Shown: positions 27,374 through 36,332 of the stretch, piece by piece | Layout of the letters: every line of letters starts with the position of its first letter | Numbering within the stretch: position 1 is the first letter of the stretch | NCBI RefSeq assembly: GCF_003355155.1 | Contig: NZ_CP031320.1 | Location: forward strand, 6,322,287 to 6,386,286 | Length of the DNA: 64,000 nt | Direction of reading: 5' to 3' | DNA from: Streptomyces armeniacus | GTDB lineage: Bacteria > Actinomycetota > Actinomycetes > Streptomycetales > Streptomycetaceae | Made by a program: the position numbers and the translations under genes | The notes under the pieces: generated by a model | The model's database searches: none | The model's input: only the letters and a program-made list of their open reading frames with translations | Told to the model about the DNA's origin: nothing

Positions 27374-30085
27374 TCAACGGGCTCCGGTCCGGCTGGAGAG
27401 CAGCGCACGTACGGCGGGGTCGGGCTTCAGGTCCAGTTGTGCCAGGTGTCGTTCCAGCCTGGTGTAGGTGCGGTGAGCGGCCTCGTCGCGGCCGGCGGCC
27501 TGGTGAAGGCGGATGGCCGCGGTGTAGAGGCGTTCGTTGTCGGGGTGGTGGCCGAGGGCGTTTTCGAGCGCAGTCAGGGCGGTGCCCTGGTCGTCCTGCA
27601 CGCCGGTGTGTTCGGCGCGGTGGGCCAGGCGTACGGCGGCGTCACAGAACTGGATGGTGAGGTGTTCTCGTAGACCATCGGCCCATAGATGTTCGCATCC
27701 TGCGGCGAAAGGTCCTCGGTAAAGTTCTGCCGCCTGGCGAAACGCCGAGAATTCCTCTGCTGCGACGTCGCCGTGAGTAGCCTTCTTCATTAGGTCCTGG
27801 AAGTCTGCGAGGTCGGTTTCGACGAGTTCGGGGTTGAGTTTGTGGATTTCCCCGTGGCGAAGAATGAACTCCGCGCTCGTGATTCCAGTCGCGCTGCGCA
27901 GGGTGCGGCGGATCGCCCGACGGAGGTTCTTCATGTCGCGGGCGATCTGATCGGGGTCCTCGTCGAGGTGAAGGCTGCGGGCGATGTCGGTGGCCAGCAG
28001 GCCGTTGGGGTGCGCCGCGAGCAGGGTAAGGAATTCGCGGCTCTCGGTTCTGAGGTGGTTGCCGATGGGCTCCGGGTTGTTCTTCACGTGCACGAGGAGC
28101 GGGCCGAGGACGCTCAGGCGGACGGGCTTGGACTGCTCCGGTGGTGCGGGCGACGAAGGCGCGGGAACGGTCGGTAGTCGGGGTTTCGACGGTTCGGTCT
28201 CGCCGATGGCCGTTGCGACTTCGGCTTCCTGTTCCTCCGGTTGGCCTTCGGAGTCCTCGGCGGTGGGTGGTGTCCGCGGTCTGGGGTGCCTGCCGTGGGC
28301 TCCCAGCAGCATGTTCAGGAGGTCTCCTGCGGCATCGTCGGTGAGCCGGAACAGCTCTACCGGCTGGGACCGCGTGGCACCTGGGATCGCTGTCGTGCCG
28401 TCAGAGGCGATGTGCCAGCTCGGAGCGCCGGGCAGAGCCCCGCCGGTGGTGAGAACGATCAGGGTGTCGGGCGTGCTGCGCGCGGCGAGGGCCTCCAACT
28501 GCCCGGTTCTGGCGGAGTCGAGGGGCGTGATCAGCAGCAGCGTTCCTGGGTCGGGATCGACGGTGTTCTGGGCGCCGTCGTTCATGCTGGCAGCGTGGCG
28601 GGCGTGGGCGAGGAGGTGTTCCTCGGCTCGCCGTACGGCGTCAGCGGTGTCGGTTGCTTGGGCCAGCGCGGAGAACTCGGTCGGGAGCCCGGGCAGGAGA
28701 TTCTCCGCCACTTCGCGGTGTACGAGGACGCGGGTGTGGGCGGGGGCGGGGCGTTGCCGCTCGGCCGCGGTGAGGACGCCGATCAGTAGTGCTCGTAGGG
28801 CGGCGTCGGCGCCTGGGCCGGTCCAGGCGCATCCGGCGGGGTGCGCGAGCAGTTTGACCGACGCTTCGCCGTCGCTCGTGGTGCCGATGGTGATCGAGGG
28901 TGCGGGCTTCGGTGCGGCGGGCGGGGTACGGCGGGTGACGAGGCTGTCGGAGTCGGTCGGCGTGGTCACGGACGCGGCCTCGCGGGCGGCGTCCACGGCT
29001 CGCTCTACGGTGCAACTCAGCGGTGTGGGCGTCGTGGTGGTGTCGGGGCCGGTGCGGCGGCGCTGGTGGATGCGCCAGCAGCGCAGGGCTGCCAGGAGTC
29101 CGGCCGCTGCCGTGATTCCGATGACGCTGGCTTCTCCCACGCTGATCGATGCCGCTCCCGGTACGTTCCCGGGGCGGGCCCTGGAGACGGACGTGCCCTC
29201 GGGCTCGCTTCCGCGGCGGATGCGTTGAGGAGTGGGGCCGGGCTCGGGAGCACGTACGGTCGGCGGCGTCGCAGTGGTGCTTTCCTCGGCTGAGGCGTGC
29301 TGATCGGATTCCTGACGGGGTGGAGGGGCCGGCCGGGAGCTCTGTGCGACGGGCAGGGTCAGTTGCCAGCCGGGGCGGATGTCGTCGGGTTCTCCGAGTC
29401 GCTGTCCGTCGGGCTGGGGGCGGTCCTTGTTGAGGGCGTAGATCCGTGGCCACAGGAGCGGGTCGCCAAGGCGCGTACGGGCGATATCCCACAGAGTGTC
29501 GCCCTCGACCACGGTGTACTCGACGCGATCGGCCGACGCGGCGGCTCCCTTCTCGGCCCCAGTCGGCTCGCCGGCCACGTACTGCGGTGCGCCTGGGTGT
29601 TGAGGGGCGGCAGCCGCGGGCTGTGTGCTGGAAGGCTCCGCCACTGCGGTCGGCACGTGAGCGGTGGCGGGCTGGGGCCGCCAGAGGCTGAGCAGGGCCA
29701 GGATGAGGGTGCCGACGCACAGCGCCGCCAACGACCTCTTCAGCGGGAGGTCGGCGAGGTGCTGACGGTGCGTTCCACGGTCGCGGAGGAGCTGGGTCAG
29801 GTGGGTGGCGTACCACCAGGTCTCCCGGATGACTGTGTGGGCGAAGGCGATCCAGCAGACCCAGGCGGCCATGGACAGCAGGTCGAGGACGAGGGGGTCG
29901 GTGACCGGTTGCGCGAGCCGTTCGGTCAGGTCGTGCCAGGAGGCGACGTGCTCTGACTGGGGTGAGCCGGTGGTGTGCCACAGGACGTACGGCATCCCGG
30001 CCAGCAACGCAACAACGAGGCTCCCGGTGGCCAGCGCGGTGAAGGCTGCGGCCGCACGTTGCCGCAGCAGGGAGGGATGGTGCAC
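27374..30085 (-). CDS. LysM-BTAD membrane regulator at end of Tad operon
   Basis: A 903-aa protein, last gene of the pilus operon. Three hydrophobic segments lie at about 14-36, 67-85 and 117-134. A LysM domain at 188-246 (YTVVEGDTLWDIARTRLGDP then DIRPGWQLTLP) is followed by a Pro-rich linker, a further hydrophobic helix near 335, and a cytosolic-looking region. The C-terminus (about 660-903) combines a winged helix (LSVLGPLLVHV and LLATDIARSLHLDEDPDQIA) with a BTAD domain of SARP type ending RLERHLAQLDLKPDPAVRAL. It could couple cell-wall binding to transcription or to pilus assembly. Such LysM-BTAD proteins accompany tad loci in actinomycetes, but their role is not established. Confidence 0.85.
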   Translation of the reverse strand: MHHPSLLRQRAAAAFTALATGSLVVALLAGMPYVLWHTTGSPQSEHVASWHDLTERLAQPVTDPLVLDLLSMAAWVCWIAFAHTVIRETWWYATHLTQLLRDRGTHRQHLADLPLKRSLAALCVGTLILALLSLWRPQPATAHVPTAVAEPSSTQPAAAAPQHPGAPQYVAGEPTGAEKGAAASADRVEYTVVEGDTLWDIARTRLGDPLLWPRIYALNKDRPQPDGQRLGEPDDIRPGWQLTLPVAQSSRPAPPPRQESDQHASAEESTTATPPTVRAPEPGPTPQRIRRGSEPEGTSVSRARPGNVPGAASISVGEASVIGITAAAGLLAALRCWRIHQRRRTGPDTTTTPTPLSCTVERAVDAAREAASVTTPTDSDSLVTRRTPPAAPKPAPSITIGTTSDGEASVKLLAHPAGCAWTGPGADAALRALLIGVLTAAERQRPAPAHTRVLVHREVAENLLPGLPTEFSALAQATDTADAVRRAEEHLLAHARHAASMNDGAQNTVDPDPGTLLLITPLDSARTGQLEALAARSTPDTLIVLTTGGALPGAPSWHIASDGTTAIPGATRSQPVELFRLTDDAAGDLLNMLLGAHGRHPRPRTPPTAEDSEGQPEEQEAEVATAIGETEPSKPRLPTVPAPSSPAPPEQSKPVRLSVLGPLLVHVKNNPEPIGNHLRTESREFLTLLAAHPNGLLATDIARSLHLDEDPDQIARDMKNLRRAIRRTLRSATGITSAEFILRHGEIHKLNPELVETDLADFQDLMKKATHGDVAAEEFSAFRQAAELYRGPFAAGCEHLWADGLREHLTIQFCDAAVRLAHRAEHTGVQDDQGTALTALENALGHHPDNERLYTAAIRLHQAAGRDEAAHRTYTRLERHLAQLDLKPDPAVRALLSSRTGAR

Positions 30086-30119
30086 GTCGGGGTCTGCCTT
30101 TCGCGCCGGTCGTGGGCGG

Positions 30120-30578
30120 TTAGTGCGAGGTGGCGCGTTCGGCGTGCGCGGTGGCGCTCGCGCGGGCTGTGAGGGTGCGCAGGCCGACGAGTTGGAGGAT
30201 CTGGGTGGGCTGGTGGTGGGTGACGCGTACGGTCACGGTGTTGCCGCGTGCGGATACGGACCCGGCGTCGCCTGCGGATTCGACGTATCTTCGGGCGGCA
30301 TCTTCGGCGGCTGTGTGACGTAGGCGAACGTGCTGATGGCGCAGCTGGCGGACGTCGAGTTTCTGCGCGCCGGTGCGGGCCGCTTCCTGTGCGACGTCCT
30401 GCGCGCGAGCGGCCCCGGCCATCGCGAGACCGCCGTCGACGACGATTCCGGCGAACAGCCACGCCGCGGCGAACGCGCCGACGACGAACGCGGTCACCTG
30501 GCCCCGGTCGTCCTGCTTGGCGAGCGCGAGTCGCTGACCGACCACGGCCTGGATACGAGCGCTCGTCCTCGCCGTCAT
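30120..30578 (-). CDS. TadG-like pilus assembly protein
   Basis: A 152-aa protein with one N-terminal transmembrane segment after a short basic cytosolic stretch. QDDRGQVTAFVVGAFAAAWL is the prepilin-like N-terminal helix seen in TadE/TadG minor pseudopilins, and AQDVAQEAARTGAQKLDVRQ is the amphipathic region that usually follows. Its first codons overlap the end of the preceding TadE-like gene by 4 bp. Predicted to be a minor pilus component or assembly factor in the membrane. Confidence 0.8.
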   Translation of the reverse strand: MTARTSARIQAVVGQRLALAKQDDRGQVTAFVVGAFAAAWLFAGIVVDGGLAMAGAARAQDVAQEAARTGAQKLDVRQLRHQHVRLRHTAAEDAARRYVESAGDAGSVSARGNTVTVRVTHHQPTQILQLVGLRTLTARASATAHAERATSH

Positions 30579-31015
30579 GGTGCGCTCCGGTAGGTGTCGA
30601 CGGGCGAGATCGCCTCGCCGCTGAGGGTGAGGCTGCCGGGCATACCCGATCGGGTGAGGTCGCCGAGGTCGGCGGTGCAGCTGACCGTAGCGCTGACGGT
30701 GCCGCCGGGCCTGAGCCCTCCTGTGTCGAGCTGGACTTGGGGATGTGTGCAGGACGAGCGGGCGTCGCGGAGTGCGGTGGAGGCGGCTTCGTGTGCGGCG
30801 TCGCGCGCCGCGTTCTCGGTGCGTGCCAGGGAGGCGGCGCGGGCGGCCTGGTGCGCCGCGTCGCCGACCACGAGCCGTGCGTCGACCAGCCGTCCGAGTC
30901 CGACGACGGTCAGGGCGAGGAGGATGAGCAACGGGGTGACCGCGACCATCTCCACGGTGGCCGAGCCCCGTTCACCGCGGGCTTCTCTGCGCAGGGCGGT
31001 CCGCCGAGTGGTCAC
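30575..31015 (-). CDS. tadE: TadE-like pseudopilin
   Basis: About 146 aa, starting at the GTG at 31015, which overlaps the previous stop as GTGA. EARGERGSATVEMVAVTPLL carries the TadE prepilin motif (Gly-Ser-Ala-x-Val-Glu), and the Glu that follows the cleavage region is present. A hydrophobic helix and an Ala-rich amphipathic stretch follow (AARAASLARTENAARDAAHE), then a secreted domain with two Cys (SCTHPQVQLD and TVSCTADLG) that may form a disulphide. It belongs to the pilus operon. Confidence 0.85.
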   Translation of the reverse strand: MTTRRTALRREARGERGSATVEMVAVTPLLILLALTVVGLGRLVDARLVVGDAAHQAARAASLARTENAARDAAHEAASTALRDARSSCTHPQVQLDTGGLRPGGTVSATVSCTADLGDLTRSGMPGSLTLSGEAISPVDTYRSAP

Positions 31016-31419
31016 GGCTGTTCTCCGGTGGGCGTGGTGAGGCGTTCGACGGGTCCGGACGCGGCGCCGGAGGCGTGCAGGTTCAGCCCGGGTACGACGT
31101 GGAGTACCCGCCCCTCGATCCGCACGCCGGCGTGGGTCTTCGATCGGTGGACGGTGACCTCGGGCGAGGTGAACACCCGCCCGCCCAGCGTCTTCAGGCG
31201 GCTTCGGGCGGCGGCGTGGCCGTCTGCTGTTCCGGCGTCCTTCACGCGGGTGGCGGCGAGCGCGTCCTGCGCGGCGAACTGCGCGAGGTGTTGCGCGTGC
31301 CAGACCAGCGCGAACTGGACCGCGAGGAGGGAGAGGATCAGCAGCGCGGGAACGACGAGAACGAGCTGGACGCTGACGGCGCCCCGGTCGTCGTATCGAA
31401 GGCGGGTGCGGTGGCGCAC
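31012..31419 (-). CDS. TadE-like pseudopilin
   Basis: A 135-aa minor pseudopilin with N-terminal RYDDRGAVSVQLVLVVPALL. The position normally held by Glu is Gln here (VSVQ), so processing or assembly may differ from canonical TadE. The hydrophobic helix is followed by HAQHLAQFAAQDALAATRVK and a short extracytoplasmic domain. It starts with a GTG 5 nt after the pilin gene and is coupled to the next TadE-like gene. Confidence 0.8.
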   Translation of the reverse strand: MRHRTRLRYDDRGAVSVQLVLVVPALLILSLLAVQFALVWHAQHLAQFAAQDALAATRVKDAGTADGHAAARSRLKTLGGRVFTSPEVTVHRSKTHAGVRIEGRVLHVVPGLNLHASGAASGPVERLTTPTGEQP

Positions 31420-31424
31420 GCCGT

Positions 31425-31619
31425 TCAGCCCAGGTCGATGCCGTTGGCCCGGCCCATGACCTTGGAGGCGACGACGGCGACGACGCCAAGCGCCAGCGCT
31501 GCGAGCAGGGCGGTGACGACGATCGTCTCCGTCGTGTAGCCGTCGTCTCGGCGTGCCTGGTGACGGACTCGGGCGGTGTGCGCGCGCAGGGCCTGGGCCA
31601 GGATGGCGATCTGGTGCAT
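31425..31619 (-). CDS. Flp-type major pilin candidate
   Basis: A 64-aa protein, the size expected for an Flp pilin. RRDDGYTTETIVVTALLAAL contains a Gly before a polar residue followed by Thr-Glu-Thr, a plausible type IVb prepilin cleavage site with the +5 Glu, leading into one long hydrophobic helix (residues about 34-56) and a short tail. It lies between the TadC-like gene and the TadE-like genes. No prepilin peptidase is encoded in the window, so processing must rely on one elsewhere. Confidence 0.78.
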   Translation of the reverse strand: MHQIAILAQALRAHTARVRHQARRDDGYTTETIVVTALLAALALGVVAVVASKVMGRANGIDLG

Positions 31620-31659
31620 GTGGGTCCTTCTGCGGGTCGTGGACGGCGATTTGAGGGCG

Positions 31660-32550
31660 TCAGGTGGACAGGACGTGGGCGAGGGCCGGGTAGCCGATCA
31701 GCAGCAAGAAGGCGGCGAACAGGCCGACCAACGGCAGCGACATCTGCTCGGTGGCGGCCTGAGCCGCGCCGTCGGCCTCGGTGATGCGTCGTCGCCGCAT
31801 CGCGCGGGCCTTCGCGCCCAGGGACGAGCGGACCTTCGCCCCTTCGCTTCCGGCGAGCTCCAAGGTGGAGGCGAGTTCCGAGAGGTCCGGTACGGCGAGG
31901 TGGCGGCCGAGGTCGGACAGGTGAAGCCACGGGCTGGTACGCGTGAGCTCCGCACGGTGCAGTGCGTGCCGTAGCTTGGCCGCCGCCCAGCCTCCTGGTG
32001 CTGCTGCGGCCTGGCCGAGTGCCTGCTGGATGCCGGCGCCTCCGGCCAGGGCGATGACCGTCAGGTCCAGGACGAGGGCGAGGGTGTGCCGCATCTCCCG
32101 GCGCCGTGCTGCCGCGTGCCGTCGTACGGTCAGGTCCGGGGCGAAGAACAGGACGACCGCCAGCAGGAGGGAGGCGGAAAGGGGCGTCCACCAGCCGGTC
32201 GGTGTGCCTGCCGCGAAGTGGAAGAGAGCGGTGGCGCACCACGGTGCGAGGAGCCCGGCCACCGCGCAGGTCGCCTGGCCGGCCAGGTGCCGCTCCACCT
32301 CCACGCCGCAGGTGGCGAGGTCTGCGCGGAGGGTGGGGGTGGGGAAGCCGAGCGCGCGGACCAGTGGGACTGCCTTGCGGCCCAGCCGGGTGGCCCATTC
32401 CTCGTCTGCGGAAGAGGACGGACGAGGTGGCGGTGCCGGGGTGTCCAGGGCCGTGAGGACATCGCTGAGCGTGGCGCGCGGTGGTCGCAGCCCGTACAGC
32501 AGAGCGGCGCCTCCGGCCCCGAACAGTGCGCCGAGCAGGGGGATCATCAT
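31660..32550 (-). CDS. tadC: TadC-like inner-membrane platform protein
   Basis: A 296-aa type II secretion system F-domain protein forming half of the membrane platform of the Tad pilus. Hydrophobic segments occur near the N-terminus (IPLLGALFGAGGAALLYGL), in the middle and at the C-terminus (LVGLFAAFLLLIGYPALAHV). The conserved cytoplasmic region has REMRHTLALVLDLTVIALAG and SELASTLELAGSEGAKVRSS. Its ATG overlaps the TadB stop by 4 bp. Confidence 0.88.
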   Translation of the reverse strand: MMIPLLGALFGAGGAALLYGLRPPRATLSDVLTALDTPAPPPRPSSSADEEWATRLGRKAVPLVRALGFPTPTLRADLATCGVEVERHLAGQATCAVAGLLAPWCATALFHFAAGTPTGWWTPLSASLLLAVVLFFAPDLTVRRHAAARRREMRHTLALVLDLTVIALAGGAGIQQALGQAAAAPGGWAAAKLRHALHRAELTRTSPWLHLSDLGRHLAVPDLSELASTLELAGSEGAKVRSSLGAKARAMRRRRITEADGAAQAATEQMSLPLVGLFAAFLLLIGYPALAHVLST

Positions 32551-33455
32551 CGTGCGCCTCCCGCTGCCGCGCCCGTGCGTGCCGGGTGATTCAGCCGTTC
32601 CGGCTCTTCGATCCGGCTGATCGTGCTGAGCCAGGTGAAGGAGAGGGCGAAGAGGATGCCCACGGCGGCCAGGACGCCCTGCCCGGTGACGGTGTTGAAG
32701 GGGTCCAGGTAGGGGCGGTTGAGGACGACGAGCCCCAGCGCCATGCCGAGCGTGACGGCGACGGTGACCCTGACGCCCGTACGGACGCTGGCTCGTCCGG
32801 CCTCGATGCGCTGGCGCATGGCGACCTGTTCCCGTACGGATTCCGCGAGCTCGCCCAGAAGTGCCGCGAGCTGACTCGCCTGTTTACGGGCGGCCATGAC
32901 CAGCGCGGTTACCACCACGTCGGCCAACGGGTCTCCGACTTCGTCGGCGAAGTCCTCCAGCGCCTCGTGCAGCGGGCGGCCCTCTCGGACCCCGGTGGCC
33001 AGCCCTCGCAGCTCGGGTTCCAACGCGGCGGGCGGGATGTCGGCGGTGGCCAGCACGGTCTGTTCCAGACCGGCGGCGGCCGAGAGGGTGTCGCGGAGCA
33101 TTTCGGTCCAGGTCGCCAGCGCTTCCATCTGCTCGGTACGGCGGGCCGCTTGCCGGTCGGGGCCGAGCAGGCCGGGCAACGTGAGTACCCCGACGGTGGT
33201 GAGCACACCGGCGACCGGCCATCCGGTCAGTGCACCGGTTGCGGCACCGGCGAACACGGCGAAGGCGACGCGGGGGCCGCTTCGCCAACTCGCAGGCAGC
33301 CTCGCCATGAGCCGCAGCCCGCGGCTTCGCTCGTCGGTCTCCTCGCTCTCGGGCCGGCCCCGGAGGCCGTGGGCGAGTGCTACGAGTCCCGCGCCGAGGC
33401 ACGCACCCAGCAGCGCGGCGATCACCCCGCTCCCGGCGGCGGGGAAGGTGCCCAT
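32547..33455 (-). CDS. tadB: TadB-like inner-membrane platform protein
   Basis: A 302-aa T2SSF-domain protein, partner of TadC. EALATWTEMLRDTLSAAAGL is the family cytoplasmic motif, followed by ALVMAARKQASQLAALLGEL and a pair of C-terminal helices (VTVAVTLGMALGLVVL and VLAAVGILFALSFTWL). ATG 33455 overlaps the TadA stop as TGATG, so I prefer it to the earlier in-frame ATG at 33470. Confidence 0.88.
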   Translation of the reverse strand: MGTFPAAGSGVIAALLGACLGAGLVALAHGLRGRPESEETDERSRGLRLMARLPASWRSGPRVAFAVFAGAATGALTGWPVAGVLTTVGVLTLPGLLGPDRQAARRTEQMEALATWTEMLRDTLSAAAGLEQTVLATADIPPAALEPELRGLATGVREGRPLHEALEDFADEVGDPLADVVVTALVMAARKQASQLAALLGELAESVREQVAMRQRIEAGRASVRTGVRVTVAVTLGMALGLVVLNRPYLDPFNTVTGQGVLAAVGILFALSFTWLSTISRIEEPERLNHPARTGAAAGGAR

Positions 33456-34768
33456 CAGCGTGCCTCCCATCCGGCAGCGGCGAGCTCCGCGTACGTCTCC
33501 GCCGTCAGCGGGGTGGCGGGCGTGGCCCTGCCGTCGGGACCAGGGCGGTAGACCTCGTTGGAGACGATCTGCGGTCCGTCCGCATCGATGACCTCGCGCA
33601 CGGAGTCCACGCATCTGCGCCCGTGCGCGTCCCAGCCGAGGTGGACGACGAAGTGGACGGCCGAGGCAACCATGAGGTTGGTGGCCTCCAGCGACAGACG
33701 CTCGGGAGACTGCGCAGCGTAGGCCGCGAGCTTCGTGAACACGCCGCGCGAGGTGGACGCGTGGATCGTCGAGAGCGAGCCGTCGTTGCCCTGGCTCATG
33801 GCGTTGCACATCGGGATGACCTCGCTGCCGCGGATCTCCCCGACGATCACCCGGTCCGGCGACATGCGCAGCCCCCACCGCACCAGCTCCGCCTGGTCGA
33901 CGGCTCCGGCACCTTCGATGTTGGCCTCGCGGGCCTGCATCGCGACCACGTTCGGATGAGCCGCCACGTCGGCATCGAGGCCGAGTTCGAAGGTGTCCTC
34001 GATCGTCACCAGCCGCTCGTACGGTGGGATGGCCGACGCGAAGGCCCGGAGCACGGTGGTCTTGCCGACGTTGGTGCCACCGCCCACGACGAGGTTCTTA
34101 CGGGCGCGTACGAGGGCCGCCAGGAACCGCGCCAGAGCGTCGTCGCAGACACCGAGACGCACAAGATCGGCCATGGTCGCCCGCTTGAGCCGGTGCCTGC
34201 GGATCGTCAGCGACACCCGACCGGTCACGGCCATGACCGCGAACAGCCGGGACCCGTCGGGAAGCTGGAGGTTCAGCCGGGGCACACCGCGGTCGAACCG
34301 CCGCTCCTCCCCCTCGGTACGCGCCGCCAGAGTCCGGATCCGCTCGATCAGCTCGGCATCGGACGCCGCTACGGGTGCGGAGCGCCGCCACGTCCCCTCG
34401 GCATGGCGTACCCATACGGTGTCGCAGCCGTTGACGCAGATGTTCTCGACGCTCTCGTCCGCCAGCAGCCGTTCCAACGACCCCGCTCCGAGGAGGGCGT
34501 CGGTGACGGTCTGGGTGATCTGCTGCTCGCTGGCGGCGTCGAGTCCCTGGCCGCCACGGGAGAGCGCGTCACGACGGTGCTGTCCGAGTTCCTCGTCCAG
34601 CAGGCGGGCGAGGGTGGCCTGACGCTGCGTCTCGTCCTCCGGAGGCAGTCCGGCGGCCTCGCGTTCGTCGGCGTAGGCGGCGAGTCGGGCGACGACCTGC
34701 TGCTGCAGCGCCTGCGCGACGGGCTCCGAAGGCGCACTCGCCTGGTCTGCTGCGGGTGAAACGATCAC
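33455..34768 (-). CDS. tadA: TadA/CpaF secretion ATPase
   Basis: A 437-aa cytoplasmic hexameric ATPase that powers pilus assembly. The N-terminal region has SLERLLADESVENICVNGCD, the CpaF family signature. Walker A is GGGTNVGKTT (around residue 230), the Asp box is LVTIEDTFELGL, Walker B is SPDRVIVGEIRGSEV and the His box is GSLSTIHASTSRG. It begins with GTG 34768, which overlaps the TadZ stop by 4 bp. Confidence 0.95.
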   Translation of the reverse strand: MIVSPAADQASAPSEPVAQALQQQVVARLAAYADEREAAGLPPEDETQRQATLARLLDEELGQHRRDALSRGGQGLDAASEQQITQTVTDALLGAGSLERLLADESVENICVNGCDTVWVRHAEGTWRRSAPVAASDAELIERIRTLAARTEGEERRFDRGVPRLNLQLPDGSRLFAVMAVTGRVSLTIRRHRLKRATMADLVRLGVCDDALARFLAALVRARKNLVVGGGTNVGKTTVLRAFASAIPPYERLVTIEDTFELGLDADVAAHPNVVAMQAREANIEGAGAVDQAELVRWGLRMSPDRVIVGEIRGSEVIPMCNAMSQGNDGSLSTIHASTSRGVFTKLAAYAAQSPERLSLEATNLMVASAVHFVVHLGWDAHGRRCVDSVREVIDADGPQIVSNEVYRPGPDGRATPATPLTAETYAELAAAGWEAR

Positions 34769-35553
34769 CAGTCGCTCCCCTCAGCCACGGCCGCTGTGTG
34801 CGACGGGAGCGGCAACTCGCTTGGCTGTGAGGACATCTGCTCGGCCAACTTCCCCGCCGCCGCCATCAGCGGCGGCGTACGGAACCCTCCAGCAGGCAGC
34901 CGTCCTTCCCGACTCCCGTTCAGCACCACGGCCGTCTTCGCGTCCCAGGGCAACAACGTGACCCGCTCGACGCCGAGCGCCGTGCTGATCTCCTCCGGCC
35001 CGTAAGGGCAGGGCCCCACCACCAGCAGCCTCAACCGCCCAGCGAACGCCGAAAAGTGGGACCGGTGCGCGTACACATGCGCCAAGGACTCCGCCCCGCC
35101 CCGAGCCACGAGAAGAACCTCGTCGGCCGTCTCCAACAGCCCTTGAGGCTCTACGGTGATGCGCCCGACGTCGACCAGAACACTGCCCTGGTCCCGTGTT
35201 TCACCACGCAGCACCCAGGGCCCGTCCGGGGTACTCAGCAGCCGCACCGCCTCCGTACACGGACCGCGCTCCGCTGTGGCGAGCACCGCACGAACGCCGA
35301 ACGGCAGCTCGTGGACCGCGCCGAGCAGCGACCCGGGATGGCTCTGCCGTACGGCCGCGGCCACGTCCAGCAGACCAGGGGTATGAGGCAGCCCGAACCG
35401 GGCGGCGAGGTCTCCACCCCATATGCCGGCCTCGATGACGACCGGCCGTACGCCGCCGTCAGCATCCCGGGGCCAGGCAGCGGCCAACGCCAGCGCCACG
35501 GTGGTCGCCCCCGGCGCACCGGCGACCGATCCGATCGCGAACAGCCTCCGCAT
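34765..35553 (-). CDS. tadZ: TadZ/CpaE-like MinD/ParA-type ATPase
   Basis: A 262-aa P-loop protein. The N-terminus IGSVAGAPGATTVALALAAA is a deviant Walker A: it keeps Gly-x-Pro-Gly-Ala-Thr-Thr where MinD has GKGGVGKTT, so the Walker Lys is missing, as in several atypical TadZ proteins. WGGDLAARFGLPHTPGLLDV and DQGSVLVDVGRI match the CpaE fold. It probably acts as the localisation hub of the pilus rather than as a full ATPase. ATG 35553 shares a base with the SAF-gene stop (TGATG). Confidence 0.8.
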   Translation of the reverse strand: MRRLFAIGSVAGAPGATTVALALAAAWPRDADGGVRPVVIEAGIWGGDLAARFGLPHTPGLLDVAAAVRQSHPGSLLGAVHELPFGVRAVLATAERGPCTEAVRLLSTPDGPWVLRGETRDQGSVLVDVGRITVEPQGLLETADEVLLVARGGAESLAHVYAHRSHFSAFAGRLRLLVVGPCPYGPEEISTALGVERVTLLPWDAKTAVVLNGSREGRLPAGGFRTPPLMAAAGKLAEQMSSQPSELPLPSHTAAVAEGSDW

Positions 35554-36263
35554 CAGGGCGCCTCCCGGCCCTGCGCCGGAAGAACCACGACCCGTGGATG
35601 CTGGATATCGGTGGCAGTACGGACTGCGGCGGTATCCACCAGAACCCGCACCTCACGTACGCCTCCGGCGGACTGCGGAGACCGTACGCCCGTCACGGTG
35701 CCCACCACCGAGCTCTCCGGCTCCTGGCCCTGCTCTTCCTCCGTCGCAACAGCCTGACCGTCCGGGCCAGGCAACACCGCTACGCGGTCACCGCGGGCCA
35801 GGTCCGAAGGGCCAGCACCCGCCTCGACCGCGAACGTGACCTGCGACTTGCCCTGCGGCGGGAAAACGGCTGACCTGCCGATCATCCTCGGCGAGAGCAG
35901 AGCCCCCGCGACAAGCGGCACCCGGGCGCGCTCCCCCAGCGCTTCACCACGGCTCTCGACCGGGATCACTCCGACATCAGAAGCCACCTTCACGGACCGC
36001 AGGTCCTTCGTCGTCAGCACCTGACCGGCTGCCACATCCCGCGCCAGAATCAGCACCTCCTGGCGCTCCCCCACCGTGGAGACGACCCAGGTGAACCCCA
36101 CCGCCGAGACGAGCACGGCGCCGAGGCCACCCCAGATCCAGCCCGGACGACGCCGACGCGCGCCCGCAGGCGGATCGGGCCGCTGCCCCGGGCCCGCCGA
36201 TCGAGCACCGGGCACCTGGGCGCCCAGGCCCTTCTGCGGCGGAGAAGTCATAGAGGTACCCAC
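35553..36263 (-). CDS. SAF-domain (CpaB/RcpC-like) pilus protein
   Basis: A 236-aa protein with a Pro/Arg-rich cytosolic N-terminus, one transmembrane helix (WIWGGLGAVLVSAVGFTWVV) and an extracytoplasmic SAF domain (LILARDVAAGQVLTTKDLRS, VPLVAGALLSPRMIG) as in CpaB/RcpC, which helps pilus assembly at the envelope. The start may be GTG 36263 or ATG 36251. It is the first clearly tad-type gene of the cluster; two secreted proteins of unknown function are encoded just upstream. Confidence 0.82.
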   Translation of the reverse strand: MGTSMTSPPQKGLGAQVPGARSAGPGQRPDPPAGARRRRPGWIWGGLGAVLVSAVGFTWVVSTVGERQEVLILARDVAAGQVLTTKDLRSVKVASDVGVIPVESRGEALGERARVPLVAGALLSPRMIGRSAVFPPQGKSQVTFAVEAGAGPSDLARGDRVAVLPGPDGQAVATEEEQGQEPESSVVGTVTGVRSPQSAGGVREVRVLVDTAAVRTATDIQHPRVVVLPAQGREAP

Positions 36264-36332
36264 AATTCACCCCAGAGGTAAGAAACTTGACTCAAGCGCT
36301 GTTCGGCTGCGCCAGGCGGTTACGCCTCACCG